Source of the DNA: Sphingomonas sp. Leaf407
GTDB taxonomy: Bacteria; Pseudomonadota; Alphaproteobacteria; Sphingomonadales; Sphingomonadaceae
Length of the DNA: 47,229 nt
NCBI RefSeq assembly: GCF_001425385.1
Contig: NZ_LMQO01000009.1
Location: forward strand, 1 to 47,229
Reading direction: 5' to 3'
Of the stretch, positions 40,200 to 47,229 are shown piece after piece (position 1 is the first letter of the stretch; each line of letters opens with the position of its first letter). Made by a program: the position numbers and the translations under genes. Under the pieces are notes generated by a model. That model was not told where the DNA came from. It saw only the letters and a list, made by a program, of their open reading frames with translations, and made no database searches.

Positions 40200-40793
40200 T
40201 TACGCGTCCCGTGCGCCTACCCCTTGGTTCTCTTTCAAATTTTCGGCGAGGCGCGCGCGAGCCCGATATAGCCTGGTTTCGACCGCCTTCTGGCTGATCC
40301 CCAATACATCGGCCGTTTCCGCCTGGCTCAAACCCTCGATCGTGCGGAGCACCAACGGTTCTTTGAGATTCATCGGCAAGGTCGCGATGGCGCGCGTCAC
40401 TTTGGCAAGTTCCTGCCGATCGGCTGCTGCGTCATCGATTGCTACCTGATCGTCCGCGATCGTCTCGGCCTGTTCGTCGAGCGGTGCGGCAAAGGAGAAA
40501 AACCGACGGACCGCGCGCTTCCTTGCCCAATCCCGGCATTTGTTGACGGCGATCGTAGAAAGCCATGCTTTCATCGCCCGCTGTGTATCGTAGCGCGGCA
40601 TCGCCTGATGCGCCGCGACAAACGTCTCTTGAACCAAATCGAGCGCTTCGTCGGCCTCGCCGACAAAGGCGCGCGCGAGCCGGAATATAGGCTGACGATA
40701 GCGACGCATGATTTCGGAGAATGCCGCTTGTCGGCCAGCGATGCTGAGCGTCGCCAGTTCGCCGTCGGACAGGGTGGTCCAATCGAGGCTCAC
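40200..40793 (-). CDS. cnrH: ECF sigma factor, CnrH-like
   Basis: The 197-residue extracytoplasmic sigma factor has region 2 (RRYRQPIFRLARAFVGEADEALDLVQETFVAAHQ, about residues 28-60) and region 4 (LNLKEPLVLRTIEGLSQAETADVLGISQKAVETRLYRARARL, about residues 140-180). A short linker joins them. It is third in an overlapping operon after the CnrY-like and CnrX-like proteins, exactly as in the cnrYXH cobalt/nickel system of Cupriavidus metallidurans. It would start transcription of its own operon and of copA-copB when released. Adjacent copper genes suggest a copper-linked signal. Confidence 0.88.
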   Translation of the reverse strand: MSLDWTTLSDGELATLSIAGRQAAFSEIMRRYRQPIFRLARAFVGEADEALDLVQETFVAAHQAMPRYDTQRAMKAWLSTIAVNKCRDWARKRAVRRFFSFAAPLDEQAETIADDQVAIDDAAADRQELAKVTRAIATLPMNLKEPLVLRTIEGLSQAETADVLGISQKAVETRLYRARARLAENLKENQGVGARDA

Positions 40794-41230
40794 CCCTGGT
40801 CGTCGGTGAGCGCCTTCACCACCGCAGCATCGAATTGGGGGGTCTGATCCGGGCGCAAAAGCTGCCGCATGGCGAAGATATGCGCCAACGTTGCCTTCTG
40901 TAACTCGCCCATCGCCGCATGACTCTGATCGACCGCGGCGGTCACCTTGGGGCCGTTGCCATGCTCGGTCTCAATGGCCTCGGCTAGCCGTGCATTGTCC
41001 GCGCGCATTTCCAATTCCAGCGCGTGGCGTTGCACCGCGAACCGGTCCTCTAGGCTTTTCAGCCGGGCCTGCTGATTGCCATCAAGCGCCAGCTTATGGT
41101 GCAGGACCTCGTGCAAGGCGGTGCCCGGTTGCTTAGGCTGGGGCAGCAACACGCGCGCAAGAAATACGCCTGCGATAGCCGCGAGGAAGGCCAGTACAAC
41201 GCAGACGATAAGCCGCTTGGTCGATGTCAT
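40790..41230 (-). CDS. cnrX: Periplasmic metal sensor, CnrX-like
   Basis: The 146-residue protein is anchored by one N-terminal helix (residues 7-28), with a four-helix periplasmic sensor domain. The residues at the metal-ligand positions of CnrX (His42, His46, Glu63, His119, Met123) all have counterparts here at the same spacing, shifted by two: His40, His44, Glu61, His117 and Met121 (in LHEVLHHKL and AHIFAMRQL). In CnrX these bind Co or Ni and trigger release of the sigma factor. The start overlaps cnrY and the stop overlaps cnrH. The natural metal here may be Cu, Co, Ni or Zn. Confidence 0.88.
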   Translation of the reverse strand: MTSTKRLIVCVVLAFLAAIAGVFLARVLLPQPKQPGTALHEVLHHKLALDGNQQARLKSLEDRFAVQRHALELEMRADNARLAEAIETEHGNGPKVTAAVDQSHAAMGELQKATLAHIFAMRQLLRPDQTPQFDAAVVKALTDDQG

Positions 41231-41508
41231 GGCTCACCAATCAGCAAGACCGATGGCGCCAGTGGTGATGCGCCCCCGAGCGGCGAAAGCGACACCGCAG
41301 GGCTGGCGGTCGCCGGAAGTTCCGCGCCAACCATGCCGATCGCGAGCGCTGCGACCATCACGCCCCCGACGCCCAATCCGGTCAACCGTGCGACGGGCTG
41401 CGCACCGATGCGTGCGAACACCTGCGCTTCGATCCCGTCCAGCGATGCCGGCACGGGTGCGCCCGCGAGCCTCGCCAATGTTCTGTCTAGATCGTCCATG
41501 CTGTCCAC
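41227..41508 (-). CDS. cnrY: Anti-sigma factor, CnrY-like
   Basis: The 93-residue protein has a short cytoplasmic part (MDDLDRTLARLAGAPVPASLDGIEAQVFARI) that would hold the sigma factor. One membrane helix lies at about residues 46-66 (GVGGVMVAALAIGMVGAEL), and a short periplasmic Ala/Pro/Ser tail could meet CnrX. This three-part plan and its place first in the operon match CnrY. It is divergent from copC. Sequence similarity to known CnrY is low except for the plan, so the name rests on the operon context. Confidence 0.75.
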   Translation of the reverse strand: MDSMDDLDRTLARLAGAPVPASLDGIEAQVFARIGAQPVARLTGLGVGGVMVAALAIGMVGAELPATASPAVSLSPLGGASPLAPSVLLIGEP

Positions 41509-41621
41509 TCCGCGCCTCTACCACTTGTTACGCAGCGATGCCCATCACCCCTCGACTTCCGTCATGAGGGGCGAGCGGCCGGGCCGCGTAGAACAGGCAC
41601 GAACCTGATCGGAGTATTCCC

Positions 41622-41993
41622 ATGCGTCGCGTCTTCCTTCCTACCGCTGTCGTCCTTCTCGGCCTTGCCGGAGCCGCCCAGGCCCATCCCAAACTCGTAT
41701 CCGCATCCCCGGCACCGAATGCGATGGTCGCGAAGCCCGCCAATGTCACACTGCGCTTCAGCGAGAAGCTGATGCCCAAGTTTTCCGGTGCGGATCTGAT
41801 GATGACCGGGCATGGCGGCATGACGCACGCACCAATGAAAGTCGTCGGGACCGCAACTGTCGGCTCGGACGGTCGCACCCTCGTCGTCACGCCCAAGTCG
41901 CCGCTCGGCGCGGGTAGCTATAAGCTTGCCTGGCATGTGGTCTCGACCGACACACACCGCATCACCGGAAACTACGCCTTCACGGTGAAGTAA
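41622..41993 (+). CDS. copC: Copper-binding protein CopC
   Basis: The 123-residue protein has a signal peptide (MRRVFLPTAVVLLGLAGAAQA) and a mature start HPKLVSASPAP. That gives the N-terminal His that binds Cu(II) and is the best known feature of CopC. SEKLMPKFSGADLMMTGHGGM holds Met ligands, and the C terminus (WHVVSTDTHRITGNYAFTV) supplies a second His pair. It carries copper in the periplasm and hands it to CopD. The copD start follows 1 bp after the stop. It is divergent from cnrY, so their 113-bp gap must hold both promoters. Confidence 0.93.
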   Translation: MRRVFLPTAVVLLGLAGAAQAHPKLVSASPAPNAMVAKPANVTLRFSEKLMPKFSGADLMMTGHGGMTHAPMKVVGTATVGSDGRTLVVTPKSPLGAGSYKLAWHVVSTDTHRITGNYAFTVK

Positions 41994-41994
41994 G

Positions 41995-42924
41995 GTGGAA
42001 GCCGACTGGCCGCTGATCGCGGTTCGCTTCGCGCTTTACGTGACGCTGAGCGGGCTGTTCGGCCTCTCGGCATTCGGCCTCTACGGGTTGAAGGTCGGTG
42101 AGCGCGGCAACGCGCTTGCCTTCCGCCCTTGGCTGTTCGGGACCGGGCTTCTCGCCCTGCTATTCTCCGGCATAGCGGTCGCGCTGCTCGCAGCCGCGAT
42201 GGCAGGTGCACCTCCGTGGCCGATCGATCGGGAAGCAGTCGGAATGCTGCTCTCTGACTCCGCAACGGGCACGGCATGGAAAGTACGCATGATCGCGCTC
42301 TTGGTGGCGTCTATCGCTGCCCTAATAGCGGCGCGGCGCACGATGCCGCTTGGCTTGGTCGCCATCTTTTCCGGCGTCGCTCTCGCAACGCTCGCCTGGA
42401 CGGGGCACGGGGCGATGGACGAAGGCGCGACCGGGTGGGTGCATCTGGCGGCCGATATCCTCCATCTCCTGAGCGCTGGTGCGTGGGTGGGAGCGCTGCT
42501 CGGGCTTGGGCTGCTGGTGACACGACCAGCGCGGCGCACCGATGCCGCCCACCTCGCACTGACCTATCGAGCGCTGCACGGGTTCGGTCTGACCGGCACG
42601 ATTGTCGTCGGTACGATCGTCATCACCGGCCTCATCAACGCTTGGCTGTTGGTTGGCCTTGGCAATCTCCCGACCCTCGGCACGACGGTCTACGGCAGGC
42701 TCTTGATCGCCAAGCTTGTGCTGTTGGGTGGGATGCTCGGACTCGCTTCGCTTAACCGCTTCCGCTTTACACCGGCATTCGAACGATCGGTGTCAGCAGG
42801 CGATTATAAAGGCGCGCTGCGAACCTTGCGAACAAGTCTTGCAGTCGAGGCTTCGTGCGTGGTCGCGATCCTCGTGCTGGTAGGTTGGCTCGGCACGCTC
42901 GAACCCCCTGCGTCGGCCATGTAG
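41995..42924 (+). CDS. copD: Copper homeostasis membrane protein CopD
   Basis: The 309-residue integral membrane protein has eight helices, with metal-binding His in LAADILHLLSAGAWVGALLGLG (about residues 150-172) and in WTGHGAMDEGATGWVHL. It starts at a GTG one base after copC. CopD works with CopC in copper uptake or transfer across the inner membrane. It is shorter than some CopCD fusions but typical for separate CopD. The ATPase operon follows on the same strand after 126 bp. Confidence 0.9.
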   Translation: MEADWPLIAVRFALYVTLSGLFGLSAFGLYGLKVGERGNALAFRPWLFGTGLLALLFSGIAVALLAAAMAGAPPWPIDREAVGMLLSDSATGTAWKVRMIALLVASIAALIAARRTMPLGLVAIFSGVALATLAWTGHGAMDEGATGWVHLAADILHLLSAGAWVGALLGLGLLVTRPARRTDAAHLALTYRALHGFGLTGTIVVGTIVITGLINAWLLVGLGNLPTLGTTVYGRLLIAKLVLLGGMLGLASLNRFRFTPAFERSVSAGDYKGALRTLRTSLAVEASCVVAILVLVGWLGTLEPPASAM

Positions 42925-42995
42925 CTATTGGTTTGAGGGCAATCGAGCTTTGCGACGTAATTTAATTAGGTGCCGTGAGTCGTTGGAAGGGGGGC

Positions 42996-43026
42996 TTGAC
43001 CCTGACACGGTGTCAGACCCTACATG
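42996..43026 (+). promoter_or_regulatory. CueR-type promoter and operator for the copper ATPase
   Basis: TTGACC at 42996-43001 and TACATG at 43021-43026 are 19 bp apart. The palindrome ctgacac-g-gtgtcag (43002-43016) lies in the spacer. This is the overlong MerR-type architecture, and a CueR-like gene is at 45522. The ATPase ATG follows 25 bp later with AAGGAG. Confidence 0.8.
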
Positions 43027-43050
43027 CTCTCGGGTTGAAGGAGTTTTTCT

Positions 43051-45525
43051 ATGAACGACCCTGATTTCCACGCCCATTTGGCCGGGGGCTGCGGGTGCTC
43101 GAACAAGCAAGCTGATAAAGCTGCTGCGATCGAGCGCGAGGCGGGCGCGTCCTGCTGCTCGTCCTCCAAATCTCCGGCTGTTCCACAAGCTGCCAAGGAA
43201 GGATGCTGCTCAGGGAAAGCGGGCGGAGAACCTTCTGCCACAGTGACCGACCCGGTATGCGGCATGACCGTTGATCTGGCAAAAACAGCGCACCATGCCG
43301 AGCATGCCGGGCACGAGTATCATTTCTGTAGTGCAGGGTGTCGAACCAAGTTCGTCGCTGACCCTGATGCCTACCTTGGGGCCAAGCCAAAGCCCGAGCC
43401 GGTGGCAACCCCGGGAGCGATGTGGACGTGCCCCATGCACCCTGAGATTCGTCGGGAAGGGCCGGGAACGTGCCCCATTTGCGGCATGGCCCTCGAACCG
43501 GAAGAGCCGTCGCTCGATGACGGTCCCAATCCAGAACTAGTCGATTTCACCCGGCGTTTGTGGGTAGCAGGAGCGCTCACCGTTCCGCTGCTCATTGTTT
43601 CGATGTTCGCCGAGATGTTTGGGCTCCATGTTGTTAGCCCTACCGCTTCGCCTTGGGTCCAACTCGCACTCACTGCGCCAATTGTGCTGTGGGCGGGATG
43701 GCCGTTTTTCGAGCGGGGGTGGATGTCGCTTCGCACCCGCCATCTGAATATGTTCACGCTGATCGCGATCGGCGTCGGTGCGGCATTCCTCTACAGCCTG
43801 GTCGCAACACTCGCGCCCAGCATCTTCCCTGCGACGTTCCGGATGCACGGGGGCATGGTCCCAGTCTATTACGAAGCTGCCGGCGTCGTCGTGACACTGG
43901 TGTTGCTCGGACAGGTTCTCGAATTGCGCGCCAGAGCGGCGACTGGCCGCGCGATACGCGCCCTCATGGACCTCGCTCCCAAGACAGCGCGACGGTTGCG
44001 GTCTGACGGGTCAGAGGAAGAAGTCAGCCTTGCCGACGTGGCAACCGGAGATCGGTTGCGGGTCCGCCCCGGCGATGCGATCCCGGTCGATGGCGTGGTG
44101 GTCGAGGGTCGCTCCTCGGTCGATGAATCCATGCTCACCGGCGAGCCGGCCCCCGTCCTCAAGGAAGTCGATGCCGCAGTCACGGGGGGGACGGTGAACG
44201 GCACGGGCAGCCTCGTTATGGAAGCCGGCGCGGTCGGTTCGGACACGATGCTGGCGCGCATCGTCCGCATGGTCGCGGAAGCGCAGCGCAGCCGTGCCCC
44301 GATCCAGGCGGTCGCCGACCGGGTATCGGGCTGGTTCGTACCTTTGGTCGTGCTGATCTCGGTCGCGACCTTCGTGGTGTGGTCGCTGGTCGGTCCCGAG
44401 CCACGCATGGGTCACGCCCTTCTTAATGCGATCGCCGTGCTGGTGATCGCCTGCCCGTGCGCGCTCGGGCTCGCGACCCCTATGTCGATTATGGTTGGCA
44501 CCGGCCGCGGCGCGCAGGCCGGCGTGCTCGTCAAGAATGCCGAAAGCCTACAGGCACTCGATAAGGTCGATACGCTGGTCATCGACAAGACGGGCACGCT
44601 AACGGAAGGCAAGCCGTCGCTGGTCGCGATCGAGGCAACCGGCACCGTTGGAGAGAACGACATGCTCGCGCTCGCTGCGGCTGTCGAAGGACAGTCCGAA
44701 CACCCGCTAGCCCACGCGATCGTCGTCGCCGCCAAGGAACGCGGATTGCAACTCGCCACGGTCGCAGACTTCGCTTCGCAGACCGGCATGGGTGTCAGTG
44801 CCACGGTTGGCGGCCGATCGGTGGTGATCGGCAATGCCGCACAAATGAGCCGGGTCGGTGCCGATCCCCAGTCACTCGACGCTTCGGCCGATCGCCATCG
44901 GAGCGAGGGAGCCGGCGTCATCCTGATCGCGATCGACGGCGCACTCGCGGGCTTGCTCGCGGTTGCTGACCCGGTGCGCCCTTCGGCGCGCGACGCCATC
45001 GCGGCTCTTCGCAAGGAAGGTCTGCGCGTTATCATGCTGACGGGCGACAATCGCGGGACGGCCGATGCGGTTGCGCGCGCCGTGGGCGGCCTGGACGATG
45101 TACGCGCCGATCTGCGACCGGAAGATAAGGCGCGGATCATCGGCGAATTGAAAGCTGATGGTGCCAAGGTTGCAATGGCCGGCGACGGTATCAACGACGC
45201 CCCGGCGCTGGCCGCTGCCGACGTTGGGCTCGCGATGGGGACGGGAACCGACGTAGCGATAGAAAGCGCGGGCATGACGCTCACACGCGGCGATCTTTCG
45301 GCGATCGTGCGCGCGCGCAAGCTCGCCCGTGCGACGATGCGGAACATTCGGCAGAACCTGTTCTTCTCATTCCTGTTCAACGGGGTCGGCGTGCCCGTCG
45401 CGGCCGGCGTGCTCTACCCCGTTGCCGGCATCCTTCTGTCACCAATGCTGGCTGGCGCTGCGATGGCCCTCTCTTCCTTCACCGTCGTGCTCAACGCGCT
45501 GCGTCTGAACACGGTGAAACTATGA
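43051..45525 (+). CDS. Copper-exporting P1B-type ATPase
   Basis: The 824-residue pump has an unusual N terminus. Instead of HMA domains it begins with a Cys-rich leader (GGCGCSNK, SCCSSSK, GCCSGK), then a YHS domain (TDPVCGMTVDL, about residue 67) and a heavy-metal-binding domain (WTCPMHPEIRREGPGTCPICGM, about residues 128-149). Eight membrane helices include the CPC motif in VIACPCALGLATP at about residue 470. DKTGTLTEGKP is the phosphorylation site, and GDGINDAPAL the hinge. It uses ATP to push Cu(I) out of the cytosol. Its stop overlaps the cueR start by 4 bases. This is the FixI/CopA2-like class with YHS. Confidence 0.93.
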   Translation: MNDPDFHAHLAGGCGCSNKQADKAAAIEREAGASCCSSSKSPAVPQAAKEGCCSGKAGGEPSATVTDPVCGMTVDLAKTAHHAEHAGHEYHFCSAGCRTKFVADPDAYLGAKPKPEPVATPGAMWTCPMHPEIRREGPGTCPICGMALEPEEPSLDDGPNPELVDFTRRLWVAGALTVPLLIVSMFAEMFGLHVVSPTASPWVQLALTAPIVLWAGWPFFERGWMSLRTRHLNMFTLIAIGVGAAFLYSLVATLAPSIFPATFRMHGGMVPVYYEAAGVVVTLVLLGQVLELRARAATGRAIRALMDLAPKTARRLRSDGSEEEVSLADVATGDRLRVRPGDAIPVDGVVVEGRSSVDESMLTGEPAPVLKEVDAAVTGGTVNGTGSLVMEAGAVGSDTMLARIVRMVAEAQRSRAPIQAVADRVSGWFVPLVVLISVATFVVWSLVGPEPRMGHALLNAIAVLVIACPCALGLATPMSIMVGTGRGAQAGVLVKNAESLQALDKVDTLVIDKTGTLTEGKPSLVAIEATGTVGENDMLALAAAVEGQSEHPLAHAIVVAAKERGLQLATVADFASQTGMGVSATVGGRSVVIGNAAQMSRVGADPQSLDASADRHRSEGAGVILIAIDGALAGLLAVADPVRPSARDAIAALRKEGLRVIMLTGDNRGTADAVARAVGGLDDVRADLRPEDKARIIGELKADGAKVAMAGDGINDAPALAAADVGLAMGTGTDVAIESAGMTLTRGDLSAIVRARKLARATMRNIRQNLFFSFLFNGVGVPVAAGVLYPVAGILLSPMLAGAAMALSSFTVVLNALRLNTVKL

Positions 45526-45905
45526 ACATCGGGGCGGCGTCGGAGGCCAGCGGCGTCTCGCAACGCATGATCCGCCACTACGAGAAGATCGACCTTGTGC
45601 CCGCACCGCTCCGGCGCGGGAGCTACCGGGATTATTCGGAAGTGGACATTCATCGGCTGCGGTTCATCGCCAACGCGCGAGACCTTGGGTTTCCAATCGA
45701 GGAGATCCGCACGCTACTCGGCTTGTGGTCGGATCGGGATCGGTCGAGCGCCGAAGTTAAGGCGCTGGCGAAAGCGCGCGCTGCCGAGCTGGGCCGCAAG
45801 GCGCGCGCGTTGAAAGCTATGCAATTGGCGCTGATCGACTTGGTTGAGCGCTGTCACGGCGATGATCGCCCGGAGTGCCCAATTATCGAAAGCCTCGCTG
45901 AATAA
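45522..45905 (+). CDS. cueR: MerR-family copper regulator, CueR-like
   Basis: The 127-residue protein has the MerR winged helix (MNIGAASEASGVSQRMIRHYEKIDLVPAP) and the dimer helix. The C-terminal metal loop reads ERCHGDDRPECPIIESL, with the two Cys of CueR (about residues 112 and 120) in the C-x7-C type spacing. It binds Cu(I) and activates the promoter at 42996. It is the second gene of the ATPase operon (ATGA overlap), so it controls its own level. It is unlike the MerR at 23235 in metal loop and target palindrome. Confidence 0.9.
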   Translation: MNIGAASEASGVSQRMIRHYEKIDLVPAPLRRGSYRDYSEVDIHRLRFIANARDLGFPIEEIRTLLGLWSDRDRSSAEVKALAKARAAELGRKARALKAMQLALIDLVERCHGDDRPECPIIESLAE

Positions 45906-45912
45906 TCCGATC

Positions 45913-45939
45913 GAGCGCGGCGCTTAGCGTGCCGCGCTC
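45913..45939 (+). terminator. Hairpin behind the copper ATPase operon
   Basis: gagcgcggc (45913-45921) and gccgcgctc (45931-45939) pair with a 9-base loop just after the cueR stop. There is no T-tract, so it is a weak terminator candidate. Confidence 0.45.
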
Positions 45940-45990
45940 TACCGCCTGTGGGCGTTCGCAAGCGGTTCTAGTGTTCTCCCTTCTCGTGTG

Positions 45991-46038
45991 AAAACGGCTT
46001 TTGGGAAAGATCTATCGTTCCCAAAAGACCATCGTTTT
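45991..46038. repeat. Large interrupted palindrome
   Basis: cttttgggaa (45998-46007) and ttcccaaaag (46018-46027) are perfect arms around a 10-base centre. An outer aaaacg / cgtttt pair (45991-45996, 46033-46038) extends the symmetry. It lies in the 220-bp non-coding gap between cueR and the PIN toxin gene. It could be a recombination site or a transcription barrier. Confidence 0.55.
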
Positions 46039-46050
46039 CGAGGAAGCTTT

Positions 46051-46121
46051 GTGTCAAAACCGAACGGTTCTGACGCTTGAGATAGGTCGCCGCCTTTCAA
46101 GCGCTTACTGGTGTCAGAACC
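46051..46121. repeat. Short repeats before the PIN gene end
   Basis: gtgtcaaaacc (46051-46061) and gtgtcagaacc (46111-46121) are 60 bp apart. An inverse copy ggttctgac lies at 46066-46074. They fill the rest of the gap before the PIN gene stop. No gene is seen there. Confidence 0.4.
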
Positions 46122-46126
46122 CTCAT

Positions 46127-46699
46127 TCAGAATAGCTCGACAAGGGGTTGCAGTCGGTGGCTTGCTTGGACCAAATCGCTTTTCCGAAAGCGGTCGAGGT
46201 AATCTTCGGCGGTGACAGCGGGATTGTGAAACTGACGGCGTTGGTTTCCGATTGCGGTCAGCGCCTTGGCCGTATCGAGGTCGATGACATTAACGATGAA
46301 GTCGTCGGGATGCTTCACCTCGATACCGTGGCGGGCGGCTGCTTCGACCGGAAAATCCTTGAGGTTGTACGTGACAATCGCGTCGGCTCTGCCGTGAATC
46401 GCTGCGGCAAGAACATGGACGTCCTTGGGATCAGGCAGTGTCAGGGCAGGCATCAGCGGTTCGTAGCCTTCCACCAGCGCCTCTCCGAAGCTGTCCATGT
46501 AGGTCCGCTGGCGTTGGAAATGGTCAGCTGCCAGATCGGCAAACCGTCGCCTTAAGCTTTCCTCCCACTCGGCCAGGATGGCCTCGCTCCAGAGCGGCCG
46601 GAACAGCCGGCTGGCGGCGAACCACAAAAGCGCACCCCGCACGATGGAGGGGTGCATGACGTTGGCATCGAGCAGGACGGTGTAGCGGCCGACCAGCAT
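46127..46699 (-). CDS. PIN-domain toxin (VapC-like)
   Basis: The 190-residue protein starts MLVGRYTVLLDANVMHPSIVRG, with the first PIN aspartate in LLDANV. A second acidic site lies in LPDPKDVHVLAAAIHGRADAIVTYNLKDF (about residues 88-116), the pattern of the PIN nuclease core with its Mg-binding Asp residues. It would cut RNA when free. The longer C-terminal part (about residues 130-190) is beyond the usual VapC length (130-140). Its start overlaps the antitoxin stop by one base, so the pair is translated together. It is the likely plasmid-addiction toxin. Confidence 0.82.
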   Translation of the reverse strand: MLVGRYTVLLDANVMHPSIVRGALLWFAASRLFRPLWSEAILAEWEESLRRRFADLAADHFQRQRTYMDSFGEALVEGYEPLMPALTLPDPKDVHVLAAAIHGRADAIVTYNLKDFPVEAAARHGIEVKHPDDFIVNVIDLDTAKALTAIGNQRRQFHNPAVTAEDYLDRFRKSDLVQASHRLQPLVELF

Positions 46700-47181
46700 C
46701 AGGGACGATCGAGAGGCGTGTGATCGTCGAAGAGGCCAGCTTCCTGATCCAGATCCGCCATTTCCTGCAGGGCCTCATGCCGGGCCGCATCCATGCGGCT
46801 GCGGTAGGTCAGCACGTCGCGTCCGAGCAGCTTACGATGCGTGCCGACCATCCGGAACGGCAGATCACCGCGTTCTAAGAGCTTAATGAGGTGTGGACGC
46901 GACATGTTGAGCAGGTCGGCTGCTTGGCTAGTTGTAAGCTCTGCCTGTACCGGCACGACAGTGACGGCATGACCGTTGCCGATCTCAACTAGCATCTTGA
47001 CGATGCTGTTGAACACACCAGACGGCAGGCTGATAACGTCCTCACCTGCCCCTTCTACAGTCAGGTGAATAGGGCGGCTGGAATCTACCCTCGACAGTGC
47101 ACGCGCGGCGTTACCGGCCGCCTCGATCTCGTGTGCAGTAGGCTCGTAGGCCTCGTCGATATTGAAGGCCACGGCGGCCAT
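46699..47181 (-). CDS. HTH (excisionase-type) antitoxin
   Basis: The 160-residue protein has an N-terminal beta-rich region (RPIHLTVEGAGEDVISLPSGVFNSIVKML). A helix-turn-helix of the excisionase type follows at about residues 85-115 (LTTSQAADLLNMSRPHLIKLLERGDLPFRMVG), and the acidic C terminus (ALQEMADLDQEAGLFDDH) would hold the toxin. It binds its own operator and neutralises the PIN protein. GGGAG lies just before the ATG at 47181. Its first 51 bases fall in the terminal repeat and are seen again at 1-51, because the circle was cut inside the gene. Confidence 0.82.
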   Translation of the reverse strand: MAAVAFNIDEAYEPTAHEIEAAGNAARALSRVDSSRPIHLTVEGAGEDVISLPSGVFNSIVKMLVEIGNGHAVTVVPVQAELTTSQAADLLNMSRPHLIKLLERGDLPFRMVGTHRKLLGRDVLTYRSRMDAARHEALQEMADLDQEAGLFDDHTPLDRP

Positions 47182-47229
47182 GTTTCATCTCCCAGGGCGG
47201 AAGCCATCTAGTGACTGCGAGTTGTAAAC
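47131..47229. repeat. Terminal direct repeat, right copy
   Basis: These 99 bases are identical to 1-99 and mark where the circular molecule overlaps itself. Confidence 0.95.

Overview
The window is a small, GC-rich, accessory replicon, almost certainly a complete circular plasmid. Its first 99 bases (1-99) are repeated exactly at the end (47131-47229), so the unit circle is 47,130 bp and one gene (the antitoxin of the last toxin-antitoxin pair) runs across the join. Codon use, the Ti/RSF1010-like traA-traC-traD mobilisation block, the DUF6118-type protein beside traA and the Rep_3 replication region all point to an alphaproteobacterium, most likely a sphingomonad. That host assignment is inference from gene style, not from a marker gene.

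Backbone. A maintenance block runs through the circle join (resolvase, HNH nuclease, antitoxin, PIN toxin). It is followed by a small membrane protein and a parA plus ribbon-helix-helix partition operon (2.0-3.0 kb). The Rep_3 initiator lies at 15.3-16.2 kb with an iteron origin just upstream: five iterons at exactly 22-bp spacing, an AT-rich stretch and a perfect DnaA box. The mobilisation module (16.9-23.2 kb) holds a VirD4/TraG coupling protein, TraD, TraC, an oriT-like site and a 990-residue TraA relaxase-helicase. There are no mating-pair genes, so the plasmid looks mobilisable rather than self-transmissible.

Insertion between parAB and rep. Positions 3007-15059 are bounded by facing 38-bp inverted repeats of Tn3 type (33/38 identical) and flanked by a 5-bp direct repeat, gaaga. 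The 12-kb element has no transposase or resolvase. Its cargo is two secreted YVTN beta-propeller proteins, a DUF305 protein, a malate dehydrogenase, a LysR-TDT anion transporter pair, a SorAB-like periplasmic sulfite dehydrogenase, a CLC-F type fluoride/proton antiporter under a fluoride riboswitch, and a second, cytoplasmic-looking molybdenum oxidase with a DUF202 membrane protein. A third copy of the terminal repeat and the 3' remnant of a lysR gene lie inside it, indicating a layered history.

Metal resistance region (23.2-45.9 kb). First comes a MerR/CDF pair, a His-rich secreted protein, czcCBA and a ZIP transporter (zinc/cadmium/cobalt). A Cys-rich small secreted protein and a DUF2946-like protein follow, then an arsRCB-ynfA-arsH operon. 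The last part is a large copper cluster: copC-copD and a P1B ATPase with a CueR-like regulator on the plus strand, and on the minus strand a cnrY-cnrX-cnrH-like sigma/anti-sigma/sensor operon leading into copA-copB, PepSY, DUF305 and DUF411 genes. The five CnrX metal-ligand positions are all conserved, so a regulator type known from cobalt/nickel resistance appears to be placed ahead of copper genes. Together the genes equip a host for copper, zinc/cadmium/cobalt, arsenic, fluoride and probably sulfite stress.
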